From positions 22,249 through 86,248 of the IMG/VR virus record IMGVR_UViG_3300031576_000022: a stretch of DNA of 64,000 nucleotides; one strand, written 5' to 3'. Within the stretch, counting starts at the first letter, position 1; each line of letters begins with the position of its first letter. Of the stretch, positions 35,661 to 44,446 are shown in pieces. The notes below the pieces were generated by a model. The model saw only the letters and a program-made list of their open reading frames with translations, ran no database searches and was not told where the DNA came from. A program made the translations under genes and the position numbers. Origin of the DNA: a virus.

Positions 35661-35803
35661 GATATCCGCAGTAATGACAATTTTCGGTGCGAGCATTCAA
35701 TTCTTCGCTCATTGGTTCTTCCACTAAACTGATTTTATTGGTACTGCCGCTTGTGTTTGTTACGATTCATCAACCACAAGCTATTGACATTCAAGGGTTT
35801 GCG

Positions 35804-35832
35804 TTGACCTTCGTTTTGTGGTCGGTTAGGAT
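35804..35832 (+). promoter_or_regulatory. Candidate promoter for the primase-helicase cluster
   Basis: TTGACC (35804-35809), 17-nt spacer, TAGGAT (35827-35832). The upstream TTGACA (35784) may be an alternative -35 or a regulator half-site. Confidence 0.4.
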
Positions 35833-35845
35833 TCCGCCTATAGAA

Positions 35846-35881
35846 AACGCCCCGGCCTGATTCAGCGCAGGCCGGGGCGTT
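35846..35881 (+). promoter_or_regulatory. Perfect 14-bp GC-rich hairpin in the primase leader
   Basis: AACGCCCCGGCCTG pairs with CAGGCCGGGGCGTT, loop of 8 nt. It is followed by non-U sequence and the ribosome site GGGGAGAGG, so it would be part of the 5' leader of the primase message. It could attenuate, protect the mRNA, or act on DNA as an origin-like cruciform. Confidence 0.75.
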
Positions 35882-35923
35882 CGATCGAGGTTACGTATCT
35901 TGCCTCCGGGGAGAGGTCAGACA

Positions 35924-38900
35924 ATGGATAAGATCGCATCTGATGGCGTGTCTGTCAATTATGAATCACGGTTTTCTCGTGTCAGGGATGATGTGGAGAC
36001 ACTGTTGGCGCGTGATCCTGTTGGAGTAATTTTTAGTTTATTAAGTTGCCATATATCTAGTATAGAACGTCCAAATGGTACGCTTAGTATATGGGGTATG
36101 ACGTGTCCATGGTGTAATGGAGGCGGCAATAAAGAATCATCGCCACTTTTTTTATCGAGTCATGGAAGAAAGAAGCTTCATTGTGAGAAATGTGGTAAGT
36201 CTGAATCTATTGTTTTTTTATTTATAGAACAACATGGACTTTCATTAAAATCTAATATTGGGCTATGTTCAGAAAAGCTTGCTAATGCTGCTGGTGTGAG
36301 TTCTCATGACGAATATATAAAACAAAGAGCTACAGGAAGGTTTACTGATGATTTTATAATTGATATGGATGATAATCCGGTACAGGCGCAGGGACGAATT
36401 TTCTCCCCTACTGGGACTATGCCTCAAGATAAAAAGAATTGGATAATTAGAGGTATAGAATTTTTTTTAAATAGGGCTGATTTAGGAGAATTGAGCAAAC
36501 AAGAATCTGTAGCTATTTCATATGTTATGAAACGTGGTATATCACAGAATACTATTAGAAGCTGTAAACTATTTACTAGTATAAATTCAAACAAAATAAT
36601 GGTTGTAATGCCATCATATGATTGTAACAAAGATTTAGTTGGATATCAATGGTTTGATTATGCTAATGTTGATAAGAATGGTAAAGCTGAATATCGTGCA
36701 TGTAAAAATGAATTTGGTAGTTGTAGATTTCCGTTTGGGATGGAGGATTGTGTAGGAAATAATAATCCAATACTTATGGTTTGTGGGTTCTTTGATTATT
36801 TATCTGCTAAAGAAATTGGATTTGATAATGTACTTAGTCCATTTGGAACCAATATGTTATCTACTGATTGTTCTCATATAAAAGATGTAGTAAATGGAAG
36901 GTCTGTTTCTATTTTATTTGATAGACAGATTCAAGAATTAGATCAATCTTTATTGGTGGCAGAATCATTAAGAAAAGTTGGTGCAAAAGTAAACATATTA
37001 TTATGGATGAAAGGAAAGGAAGGATTTGATTTTAATGATTTTTTGTTGGGATGTAGAAAGAAAAACATAGAAAATCCTAGAGAATTTATTGGTAGTTTGA
37101 TTAAAGATGGTATGATCAGGTTGATTAAACATGGTAAAAATATAGATATTGATCAGATTATTAAAGATTCTGGTATTGAGATTGGTTCATATATAATGCG
37201 TGGCTCATGGCCTGCATCTAATATTATCGTAAAAAATCAAGAAAAACAATTATCAAACATTGATATATCTAAAAATGTTCATGGTAGGGGAAAAGGTGCT
37301 AGCTTCGAGCCTGATTTAGAAAAGGCCATATCTGGATTATCTCCAATGGGAGAATTTCATACTTTAATTATGTTTACAGACATTCATTCACGATTTGAAA
37401 TGTGTACTGTTCTTGATGTTAAGAGATGTGCATTGAGCGATAATTGTGGTTGCGCTGTTAACAATAGGTTAGATATATCAGATGGAAAATATTCATCTGC
37501 TTTTGTTAACAATACAAAGATGTTACCAGCAATAGAATCAATTAATGAAAGTTTCCAGTTTTTATGTCCAAATTCAAAAGGTTGGGATAAAAAGGAACCC
37601 AAAAAAATACTATATAAGGCTTCAACCAAATCAAATACGTGGTCTATTATTCATGCTAGATCATTATTTTCAAGTAGTTCAAAAATTAATATGGTTACAG
37701 ATATTAGTGATATAAGAACAGGTATATATGAGGTATATGGTTATAAATCAAATCATTGTGGTATGACCGGATCTGTATTTGTAATAAAAGAAATGAAACC
37801 ATATACGATTGAATCAGTTCTTCAGTCGATGCCACATGAAGAATCAAATTCTACTGAAATAGATTTTTTTGATGGGGTATCTGTTATATTAGATTCTGGA
37901 ATGATAGGTACCCCAGATATGATTTTTATTTCAACTGTTTGTGTATGGGCTTTTAGTCCTCCTGTTATTCCATTAATTAAAGATATTGGTAAAGATATAA
38001 TTAATCACAGGCAACCATCTCTTTCTATTTATGCTATTGGTGATCCTGCAACCGGAAAAACAAATACAATTAGAGAAGTGTCGGAACTTGCTGGACATAG
38101 ATGTGATCCAACTGATGCAAAAATGGCTACAAAGCCTGGTTTGGTTATTAGTGGTGCTGATGGGTCTCCAGGTCAGATGCCAAGATCCATTGGACGTGCA
38201 ATGGGGCTTGATGAGATTACTGATAGAAAATCTGTATTAGAAGTTATTCAGTTACTTGTTGAGAATCGCGTTTCTATTTCAATGAGTGGAAGAAATATAG
38301 ACGAAGTTGTACCAGTAAGAATTGCATTACTTAGTAATGCAAATGCTGAAAGAAAAAAACTACATGAATTTAGAACTCCAATGGAAGCAGCATCAGATTT
38401 AATTAAAGAACATCTTATTCGTAGAATAGATATGTGTGTAGCTACTATTAGTTTATCTAGTGAGGTTGATATAGATGAAAGAAATACGAATATATATCGT
38501 AAAGATATTAATATAAATATTGATAGAAATTATTTGATAAATCTTGGGAAAAGATGTTGGAGACAAAATCCAAAAAATATTATTGTTGATGATGTAGCCA
38601 TAGAATTTCTTTCTGATGAAAAAAACATTATATCAAAGATAGATCATATTCGTACTGGAAATCCAATGATGTATGGTGATATTTCTCAGCGTATATTTAG
38701 AATCGCATGTGGGATAGCTGGATTCTCTGGATCTTTCAGTGGTGAAAATATGATCGTAAAAATTAATCATATTATGTATGCGATATTATTGATGAATGAA
38801 ATGATGGATACTATGGGTGCATCTAAGGAAGCTAGGTTTCATATGAGAACAATGGATGTTGAAGGTGCGTATAAAGTTCTTGTTGATGTTTGTACAGAAG

Positions 38901-39241
38901 CTTTGAGTATGATGGATTCTACACAGGATTCTATGATGTATGCCGGAAAGGTAATTATTGCTTTTATTCAGACATGTAATGCTCACGATCCAGGATCGTT
39001 TGTTGATACTGGCATCAAAGAATTACATAGAGATTTGAAAGATTCCAAGAGTGAAGCATTATCTTCTGAAAGAAAATTAGCACCATATAAACGTGCATGG
39101 AAAATTATAGATAGAATGAAGAGAAATGGATTAATTAAATCTGAAGGACATGGATCATATTCTATTACTGAAACATTTGCAAGGTCTGTTTCGATTATGG
39201 AAACTGATGCGCCTGTTATTTACAAGAAAATACTTGAATAG
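35924..39241 (+). CDS. Primase-like/MCM-like helicase fusion (1105 aa)
   Basis: The ATG at 35924 follows GGGGAGAGG. An N-terminal zinc finger ('CPWC' ~62, 'CEKC' ~90) and a TOPRIM-like region ('GFFDYLSA' ~288, 'ILFDRQ' ~330) suggest a DnaG-like primase, but the TOPRIM Glu and second Asp appear replaced. The C-terminal half is MCM-like AAA+: Walker A 'GDPATGKTN' (~706), 'PGLVISGADGS', Walker B 'GLDEI', sensor 'LLSNANA' and a winged-helix end. It would prime and unwind at the phage fork. Two dispersed-motif copies lie inside. Confidence 0.75.
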   Translation: MDKIASDGVSVNYESRFSRVRDDVETLLARDPVGVIFSLLSCHISSIERPNGTLSIWGMTCPWCNGGGNKESSPLFLSSHGRKKLHCEKCGKSESIVFLFIEQHGLSLKSNIGLCSEKLANAAGVSSHDEYIKQRATGRFTDDFIIDMDDNPVQAQGRIFSPTGTMPQDKKNWIIRGIEFFLNRADLGELSKQESVAISYVMKRGISQNTIRSCKLFTSINSNKIMVVMPSYDCNKDLVGYQWFDYANVDKNGKAEYRACKNEFGSCRFPFGMEDCVGNNNPILMVCGFFDYLSAKEIGFDNVLSPFGTNMLSTDCSHIKDVVNGRSVSILFDRQIQELDQSLLVAESLRKVGAKVNILLWMKGKEGFDFNDFLLGCRKKNIENPREFIGSLIKDGMIRLIKHGKNIDIDQIIKDSGIEIGSYIMRGSWPASNIIVKNQEKQLSNIDISKNVHGRGKGASFEPDLEKAISGLSPMGEFHTLIMFTDIHSRFEMCTVLDVKRCALSDNCGCAVNNRLDISDGKYSSAFVNNTKMLPAIESINESFQFLCPNSKGWDKKEPKKILYKASTKSNTWSIIHARSLFSSSSKINMVTDISDIRTGIYEVYGYKSNHCGMTGSVFVIKEMKPYTIESVLQSMPHEESNSTEIDFFDGVSVILDSGMIGTPDMIFISTVCVWAFSPPVIPLIKDIGKDIINHRQPSLSIYAIGDPATGKTNTIREVSELAGHRCDPTDAKMATKPGLVISGADGSPGQMPRSIGRAMGLDEITDRKSVLEVIQLLVENRVSISMSGRNIDEVVPVRIALLSNANAERKKLHEFRTPMEAASDLIKEHLIRRIDMCVATISLSSEVDIDERNTNIYRKDININIDRNYLINLGKRCWRQNPKNIIVDDVAIEFLSDEKNIISKIDHIRTGNPMMYGDISQRIFRIACGIAGFSGSFSGENMIVKINHIMYAILLMNEMMDTMGASKEARFHMRTMDVEGAYKVLVDVCTEALSMMDSTQDSMMYAGKVIIAFIQTCNAHDPGSFVDTGIKELHRDLKDSKSEALSSERKLAPYKRAWKIIDRMKRNGLIKSEGHGSYSITETFARSVSIMETDAPVIYKKILE
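36399..36417 (+). repeat. Dispersed motif, copy 13 (inside primase-MCM gene)
   Basis: TTTTCTCCCCTACTGGGAC, read as F-S-P-T-G, the same frame as copy 4. Confidence 0.85.
37281..37296 (-). repeat. Dispersed motif, copy 14 (inverted)
   Basis: The complement reads CCTTTTCCCCTACCAT; in the gene it encodes G-R-G-K-G. Confidence 0.7.
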
Positions 39242-39270
39242 TTTTAATTGTTTTTTCCGTATTCCTGGTC

Positions 39271-39487
39271 AAATCCTTGAAATCCCGGTTAAGTCCCGTG
39301 GAGCTAAGTTCATATGGACAAACGATTTACGTTCCAAATCCCGAAATCCCGGGGTTCCCGAAAAAATGAAGCCGTCCATTTTGGGCGCGTACCTGATCCT
39401 ACCTATATATGTAATATTTTATTACAAATACAGTTACATACGTGGGTACCTATTTTTAATAAGGGAATTCGGGATTTCCGGGATTTG
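39271..39487. other. Candidate replication origin: AAATCCCG iterons around an AT-rich core
   Basis: (G/C)AAATCCCG occurs at 39279, 39335 and 39343 on the + strand and twice inverted at 39470-39478 and 39478-39487. The outer copies form a near-perfect inverted repeat: 18 nt at 39271-39288 match the complement of the right end at 17 of 18 positions. Between them is an AT-rich stretch (39395-39460). It directly follows the primase-MCM gene, the usual place for a phage origin. Not a gene: the short frames here have no support. Confidence 0.6.
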
Positions 39488-39491
39488 AAGG

Positions 39492-39527
39492 ATTTTGCTG
39501 GCGCCTTTCGAAAAGCGTCAGCAAAAT
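39492..39527 (+). terminator. 13-bp hairpin with 10-nt loop
   Basis: ATTTTGCTGGCGC pairs with GCGTCAGCAAAAT (one G-U), loop CTTTCGAAAA. Placed just after the candidate origin. A terminator for the primase transcript or part of the origin. Confidence 0.7.
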
Positions 39528-39581
39528 AGCACTATGTTATCCCGGGAACACCCGGGAACACGATCAGCCCGAGAATTATTC

Positions 39582-40190
39582 ATGAGATCCTATTGTAAAT
39601 TACACCAGGAAAAGTGCAGTATAATTAAGAATGAAAATCGTCAAGGGGATTACATGCTTGTATGTTTGTCATGTTTGCGAGAAGAAAATATTGCAAAAAG
39701 AAAATATGAAGAAATCTTAATTAATAAAATTGAAAAATCTACACCAATCAATTATGAAGAAATATATTCAAAAAATCAATCAATTAAAAGAAAAAGATAT
39801 CGTCGTGATAAAATTAGGAAGGGTACCGTTGAGTATTGTTTATATTCTATTTTTTCTAATGTGATCAGTAGATCAAAACTTACCGGAATTCCTACAGACA
39901 TTGATCATGAATATTTAAAAGAATTATTAAGAGTTCAAAACAATAAATGTGCAATAACAGGATTAGATTTAGAATTTGAGTCTGGTTCCATTAAAAATAA
40001 AAATAAAAGAAAAATCAGTCTTGATCGTATAGATTCTAGCAAATTTTATTTAAAGGACAATGTATGGTTCGTATGCTGGTTCGTTAATCAATTGAAAAAT
40101 AATCTATCAATTGATGATCTTATATTTTTTGCTAGGTGTGTAGTAAGAAAATTTGGTGAAAATAACGGAGATCAGTCTTATGTCCCGTAA
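39582..40190 (+). CDS. HNH-type endonuclease (202 aa)
   Basis: 'QNNKCAITGLDLEF', 'RKISLDRIDSSKFY' and a helix with 'NVWFVCWFVNQLKNN' form an HNH-like fold in which the histidine position is replaced (the 'LDRI' strand). An N-terminal CxxC pair ('CLSC') precedes a coiled linker. Free-standing HNH genes are often homing endonucleases. The start at 39582 is a choice between several; a longer version begins in the origin region. Confidence 0.65.
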   Translation: MRSYCKLHQEKCSIIKNENRQGDYMLVCLSCLREENIAKRKYEEILINKIEKSTPINYEEIYSKNQSIKRKRYRRDKIRKGTVEYCLYSIFSNVISRSKLTGIPTDIDHEYLKELLRVQNNKCAITGLDLEFESGSIKNKNKRKISLDRIDSSKFYLKDNVWFVCWFVNQLKNNLSIDDLIFFARCVVRKFGENNGDQSYVP

Positions 40191-40770
40191 CGATAGTTCC
40201 GATCTATTGATTAGTTATATAGCTGCTATAGGATCTATGTTAGTCGATGACGATCCGGTTCGGTCAGATGAAGCTATGGCTTGGATTTATACCTTACATG
40301 TCGTAGGCAAGCCCTGGATCGTTGGGGCGCTTGACGAAGGGGTTAGCGTTAGTGTAATGGTCAAGTCGATAGGGAGCTTGTCTAGGGCTATTCTTCGTCC
40401 ATCAGCAATTATAATCCATGAAAAGGATGCGACTTATTCTCATCTCGGGAATCTACTTCCCTACGGGGAATTATTGCGTGCAGTTTTAAGTAATTTCAAT
40501 GCATTAATAATTGCAAGCGAAGAAACTGCTAGTATATTTAGACGCGGTCCAGATCCTCAACCTTGGATTGTTGATTGGAATGATCCGCGAGGTAATCCAG
40601 TAAAATGTGCAATTGATGATGGTATTATTTCAAGAGAAAATTGTGAAGAAAAATTTAAAAAATATATTCATAATATGAAGCATAGCCCTATTAGCGAAGG
40701 AAAACGCAAGCAGTTCTTGATGGATGCATCTCGTGCCTGTCCGTTGACTATTGAAAAAAAAATCTATTGA
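40180..40770 (+). CDS. Hypothetical protein (196 aa)
   Basis: The start is the ATG at 40180 after CGGAGA, overlapping the HNH gene by 11 nt. The first third is GC-richer than the rest. No family recognised; 'NALIIASEETASIFRRGP' suggests an alpha/beta fold. Confidence 0.55.
   Translation: MSRNDSSDLLISYIAAIGSMLVDDDPVRSDEAMAWIYTLHVVGKPWIVGALDEGVSVSVMVKSIGSLSRAILRPSAIIIHEKDATYSHLGNLLPYGELLRAVLSNFNALIIASEETASIFRRGPDPQPWIVDWNDPRGNPVKCAIDDGIISRENCEEKFKKYIHNMKHSPISEGKRKQFLMDASRACPLTIEKKIY
40455..40469 (+). repeat. Dispersed motif, copy 15 (inside gene)
   Basis: ACTTCCCTACGGGGA, read as L-P-Y-G-E, a different frame from other copies. Confidence 0.7.
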
Positions 40771-40826
40771 AAATAAAAATTTGCACTTGTGAACTATTTT
40801 GAATCTGATACTGTTATTTTGTCCTG

Positions 40827-40868
40827 GCTCAAAGATGGCTTCAACAAAAGGAGGAAGCCTCAATGAGC
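40827..40868 (+). promoter_or_regulatory. RNA hairpin masking a start site
   Basis: GGCTTC (40837-40842) pairs with GAAGCC (40854-40859), and GCTCA (40827-40831) with TGAGC (40864-40868). The loop and stem hold AAAGGAGG and part of the ATG of the 58-aa gene, so initiation could depend on unfolding. Confidence 0.5.
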
Positions 40869-41039
40869 AACCCGATAGTGATTTCCATCCTGGTGCTTTC
40901 TGAAGCTGCTGTTGCCGGGATTCCTGGTTCATTCGATCGTCTGCGTAAGGTTTTTTGTACGATTTGTGTCGATGAAATGACACATGAATTGGTGCGCGAG
41001 ACGATTGGAGGCGATAGGTATCGTAAGCTTGTTGCTTAG
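40863..41039 (+). CDS. Small hypothetical protein (58 aa)
   Basis: ATG after a near-perfect AAAGGAGG. The N-terminus 'IVISILVLSEAAVAGIPG' is hydrophobic enough for a signal or membrane segment, followed by a charged helix. Not recognised. The strong ribosome site makes it a real gene. Confidence 0.65.
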   Translation: MSNPIVISILVLSEAAVAGIPGSFDRLRKVFCTICVDEMTHELVRETIGGDRYRKLVA

Positions 41040-41058
41040 GATTTAGGTGTTTGTTGTG

Positions 41059-41463
41059 ATGAAAACCAAGAATAGGTTGCGCGATCATTCCCATGGAAGG
41101 CGTGATAGAAGGTGTGATAGAAGGTGTGATAGAAGGCGTGGTCGCGTCGCTTCTACTTTGGATTTATGCGCTGCACAATATGGATTGGATAGTTTGATGG
41201 AAAACAGGCCTATTGTTTCTCTTGCTCCTGCTCCAATAAAAATTCATGAAAATCATAAGATAAGAATTGTTGAACAAAAAAATCCTAATTGGTTTAGAGA
41301 TTTATGTAGTTCTAAAGATTATCAATCATCTATTAGAAAACGAATTATTCGATTATTGAATTTAGTAAAAGAAAGATCCTATGTTCCACCCGGACCATGG
41401 AATATGACGGAACAAGCCTTATCGCTCATTCTTGAAGAGATGCAAAATTTATTTTTGATTTGA
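41059..41463 (+). CDS. Hypothetical protein with Arg-rich repeat (134 aa)
   Basis: The first 30 residues come from a 12-bp tandem repeat and read as an Arg/Asp/Cys-rich segment. The following part ('WFRDLCSSKDYQSSIRKRII') looks like ordinary protein. A start at 41196 (after the repeat) would remove the odd part. No clear ribosome site at either. Confidence 0.45.
   Translation: MKTKNRLRDHSHGRRDRRCDRRCDRRRGRVASTLDLCAAQYGLDSLMENRPIVSLAPAPIKIHENHKIRIVEQKNPNWFRDLCSSKDYQSSIRKRIIRLLNLVKERSYVPPGPWNMTEQALSLILEEMQNLFLI
41102..41137 (+). repeat. 12-bp tandem repeat, three units
   Basis: GTGATAGAAGG(T/C) occurs three times in a row. In the alternative frame starting at ATG 41093 the repeat reads E-G-V-I three times and leads to a 34-aa hydrophobic ORF ending at 41197. 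Confidence 0.85.
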
Positions 41464-41494
41464 AAGAAATAGATTTAGATGGTTATATAAAGAT

Positions 41495-42373
41495 ATGACT
41501 TTTCAATATTATAAAATTGGCGACCGCTTCGAGGCGCGTCGTGGTGATCAAACATTTACTGTTCTAGTTGCAGATATTTCTGCATATCAACGTGAAGTTG
41601 AGGGTCCGGCATTATGCTGGGTAAATCCTCCATTTCGAACGGGAAGCCTGTGTGAGTTTCAGCGTCAAGCGGCTCAAACCACACATGGAATTCGATTTGT
41701 TACTATTGATTTGATTTATCGTCAGATTGCGTCTATGTTGCATAATGACGATGAATTTGTTTGGATGATGCCACCAAATGACGAAATTGAGGACTTCTTT
41801 TCATCTTTAGGAATTTCAAAACAGGTTGTTTGGAGAAAAAATATAGCAAAAAATACTGCACATTTAGTTTATTCAATTGGTTTAGAGGGTAAAATTAATG
41901 TTTCTTCAGTTTCATTATCTAGAATAATGACAAACGATACCAATCACAGTTTCTTGACATTATTTCCAAATGGTATTACTGGATTTAAGAATATTTTTGA
42001 TCCATGTGCCGGATCAAATCCATTGCTTTCTTATGCATTTCGTCTTGGTATGGGATATTTTGGTGTTGAATTGAACAGTTTTAAGGCATTAAATATTCCA
42101 TTACTAAAAAAATTGATTAGAAAATATAACGCAGAAATTACAATAATTCCTGATGCAATGAATTATGCTCCGAATGGTGAAATAATTGATGCGCCTCAGA
42201 CCGAAAAATATAAACCAGAAGATCAACAGCGAAACTTTCGCGAAGGGCGATTGATTTCTAATATATCAATTCCTAGAGAAACAGGAGGTATTGTTGATAA
42301 AAACAATTTAATTTATTTAAATGATAAAATGTCAAGAAAAAATGCGCTTAAAAATAGGTTTCGTGGACAGTGA
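41495..42373 (+). CDS. DNA methyltransferase (292 aa)
   Basis: 'CWVNPPFRTG' (near residue 42) is the catalytic NPPF motif, and 'FDPCAGSNPLLSYAFRLG' with 'YFGVEL' (near 165-190) is the AdoMet-binding motif I. The order, catalytic motif first, indicates the beta-type permuted arrangement. N6-adenine or N4-cytosine methylation; target unknown. No restriction partner is next to it, so protection or regulation is more likely than a restriction system. Confidence 0.75.
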   Translation: MTFQYYKIGDRFEARRGDQTFTVLVADISAYQREVEGPALCWVNPPFRTGSLCEFQRQAAQTTHGIRFVTIDLIYRQIASMLHNDDEFVWMMPPNDEIEDFFSSLGISKQVVWRKNIAKNTAHLVYSIGLEGKINVSSVSLSRIMTNDTNHSFLTLFPNGITGFKNIFDPCAGSNPLLSYAFRLGMGYFGVELNSFKALNIPLLKKLIRKYNAEITIIPDAMNYAPNGEIIDAPQTEKYKPEDQQRNFREGRLISNISIPRETGGIVDKNNLIYLNDKMSRKNALKNRFRGQ

Positions 42374-42379
42374 TTCGGT

Positions 42380-42397
42380 CCCTTCTCCTACTTGGCC
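42380..42397 (+). repeat. Dispersed motif, copy 16
   Basis: CCCTTCTCCTACTTGGCC between the methyltransferase and the next gene. Confidence 0.8.
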
Positions 42398-42421
42398 TAT
42401 AAAAACAAAAAAAGAGGAAAA

Positions 42422-43108
42422 ATGGTAAACCAGACAAATCAATCAAATAAAACGACAAAAGTTCCTCATCCTGCTAGAGATGCAAACAAGCTTGCTGGTG
42501 CATTTCAGTGTGCATGGGATGGTTGTGGAAAATCTATAGATGATGGTCCGTTGATTGAATTTGTTGTGTGCTGTGGAAGGAACAGAAAAACTCGAATTTG
42601 GACATGTGTTGAACATATTTTGGGTATTGAAGCTTTAAAGGTTCCTGCGATTGCTGATAATGTTCGTAGTTCTGCTCATCATCGAAGAATTGATGAGAAT
42701 AGGCGTATTGCAGGTCGTAATGCAATACTTGCTAGTAGATTTACCAATAAATCCTCTGTAGATATTATTAGTAACAAGGATCATGATTTTGTAAAAGATG
42801 AAACTCATACTGAACAACGCAGAAAATCTTCTCATGATTCTTTTGTTCCAGCAAATACTCTTGTTGCCCGGCTTGGAATTCCTAGTGTAGCGATTGCTGA
42901 ACTTGTTAAAAATATGAATATTGTTATGGTTAATCATAATGGTATTCAATCTGTCAAGACTGAAGATTTTGATTTATTGAGTGGAGAGGTACGTAGAAGG
43001 ACAATCGAAAACCGCATGGCTGAAAAGAATTCGAATAGTAGCTTCGATATTTCCGATAATGAAGGTCAATCTGATAGTGATGAAAATATTGAAATTGATA
43101 GTCAATAA
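42422..43108 (+). CDS. Hypothetical Cys-rich protein (228 aa)
   Basis: The ATG at 42422 follows AGAGGAAAA. 'CAWDGCGKSI' and 'CCGRNRKTRIWTC' give four or more Cys that could bind zinc. The C-terminus is acidic and Ser-rich ('EGQSDSDENIEIDSQ'). Unknown function. Confidence 0.55.
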   Translation: MVNQTNQSNKTTKVPHPARDANKLAGAFQCAWDGCGKSIDDGPLIEFVVCCGRNRKTRIWTCVEHILGIEALKVPAIADNVRSSAHHRRIDENRRIAGRNAILASRFTNKSSVDIISNKDHDFVKDETHTEQRRKSSHDSFVPANTLVARLGIPSVAIAELVKNMNIVMVNHNGIQSVKTEDFDLLSGEVRRRTIENRMAEKNSNSSFDISDNEGQSDSDENIEIDSQ

Positions 43109-43129
43109 CTAAAAAAAATAGAATTATCT

Positions 43130-43747
43130 GTGTCGATTAATTTTATTACTGGTTTGCCATGTTCTGGGCTTGGGTTGATTGAATTAGCATTGAATAGGAG
43201 CGGGGTTTTACAGGTAAAGGATTGGATTGAAGGACCAATAAAAAATTCAAAAGATTTTACTTATAATGATAATACGATTTATTTTGTTACCAAGAATATT
43301 AATTGGTTAAAAAATTTTATTGAAAAATCTGTAATTATTATTCGTTGTCCAATTACATCATTATTGTGTATTTTTGAAAGATATTACGAAAGGCTTGGTC
43401 GCGAATTAACGGATGATGAAGTTGAGTTTCATTCAAAAGTTTTTATAAACAAATTGATATTTATTAATAGTTTAATTGAAAATGGAATGAATTATTTTAT
43501 AATAAAAGATGATGAAAAATTGTTAGAAAGGATGAAAGGTTTTATTGATGTGATTTTTGTTAGGAATAAAATTAATAGAGAATTATTGGTGGTTGAATCA
43601 ATAAAAGAGAGTGATTTAATTTTATTTTATAAATCTTCAGAAAGAAACTTTTATACTGATTTAAGTTTTTTATCTCGTAGTAATAGAGAGCAAATTAATA
43701 GGATAGGTACGATTTATGGAAAACTTGAGATCGAATTAGAAATTTAG
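43130..43747 (+). CDS. Possible sulfotransferase-like P-loop protein (205 aa)
   Basis: GTG start. 'FITGLPCSGLGLIELAL' resembles the phosphosulfate-binding loop of sulfotransferases (GlPRSGTT) or a degenerate P-loop, and 'SVIIIRCPITSLLC' resembles their RdP motif. The fit is loose, so the call is tentative. Confidence 0.35.
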   Translation: MSINFITGLPCSGLGLIELALNRSGVLQVKDWIEGPIKNSKDFTYNDNTIYFVTKNINWLKNFIEKSVIIIRCPITSLLCIFERYYERLGRELTDDEVEFHSKVFINKLIFINSLIENGMNYFIIKDDEKLLERMKGFIDVIFVRNKINRELLVVESIKESDLILFYKSSERNFYTDLSFLSRSNREQINRIGTIYGKLEIELEI

Positions 43748-43846
43748 TTGTCAGCAGTTTTTTTTTATTTGAATGATATTCTTTGAGAGAATAGATATAG
43801 ATTGTATGGATCAAAAGCGATTTGTTGGCAATGGTAGAGGGAAATC

Positions 43847-44161
43847 ATGAATGAAATATCGTGGGGATTATCTGGTGTTGTTGTATCACTTGCTGGTGTG
43901 ATCGGTTATCTTGCATTACATATTAGAGATTTAAATAAATCAAATGATGAAGCAAGGAAGGAACAGGTTAAACAGGCAGAAATGCATTCAAAGGAAAAAG
44001 ATAAGATCTATTCATTATGGATGGCTAATGAATCTTCTATAAGAAATGAATGCAAGCAAGAGTTAAAAGTTTTACTTGATAAAGATCAAGATTTACTTTT
44101 GAAGGTAACAATGACATTAAAGAGTCTTTTGGGAGATAGGGAGATTGAAAATGATACCTAA
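43847..44161 (+). CDS. Single-span membrane protein with coiled coil (104 aa)
   Basis: GAGGGAAA precedes the ATG. A transmembrane segment at about residues 8-26 is followed by a long charged coiled coil. This layout is that of inner-membrane spanins or of phage membrane-anchored accessory proteins. No lysis genes are recognisable nearby, so the role is open. Confidence 0.5.
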   Translation: MNEISWGLSGVVVSLAGVIGYLALHIRDLNKSNDEARKEQVKQAEMHSKEKDKIYSLWMANESSIRNECKQELKVLLDKDQDLLLKVTMTLKSLLGDREIENDT

Positions 44162-44417
44162 TAATAGTATTGATCATACGGAAAGCAGTGATCAGTTAAA
44201 AGCGCATGTCAATGTTCTTCATGAACAGGCTAATCATCAAATAGATAGATTGGTTATGTGTGGTAAGCGGATCATTTCTAATAGTGGTGATTGTGCAAAA
44301 AATACAATAAAGGACCTGCTTGGAGATATTTCTAGTCATCGGGTCGAAACAGATAGAATAAGAAAGGCAATGCAAAATGATATTAATCAATTACTAGATG
44401 ATGATAGTCATGTATAA
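44151..44417 (+). CDS. Hypothetical helical protein (88 aa)
   Basis: The ATG at 44151 overlaps the upstream gene by 11 nt and is preceded by GGGAGA. Mostly helical and charged. Translationally coupled with the membrane protein upstream. Confidence 0.5.
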   Translation: MIPNNSIDHTESSDQLKAHVNVLHEQANHQIDRLVMCGKRIISNSGDCAKNTIKDLLGDISSHRVETDRIRKAMQNDINQLLDDDSHV

Positions 44418-44446
44418 TATTTTTTGTAGTTTAGTTAATAATAAGA

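Larger units (their letters stand above)
35697..35923. other. Divergent intergenic region
   Basis: This gap separates the leftward virion/Hfq cluster from the rightward primase cluster. It holds TTGACATTC and TTGACCTTC repeats 20 nt apart (from 35784 and 35804), the promoter candidate and the hairpin listed separately. Confidence 0.6.

Noticed and set aside
39150-39529. Short rightward frames in the origin region
   Set aside because: They are built from the repeated AAATCCCGG sequence and have no conserved pattern.
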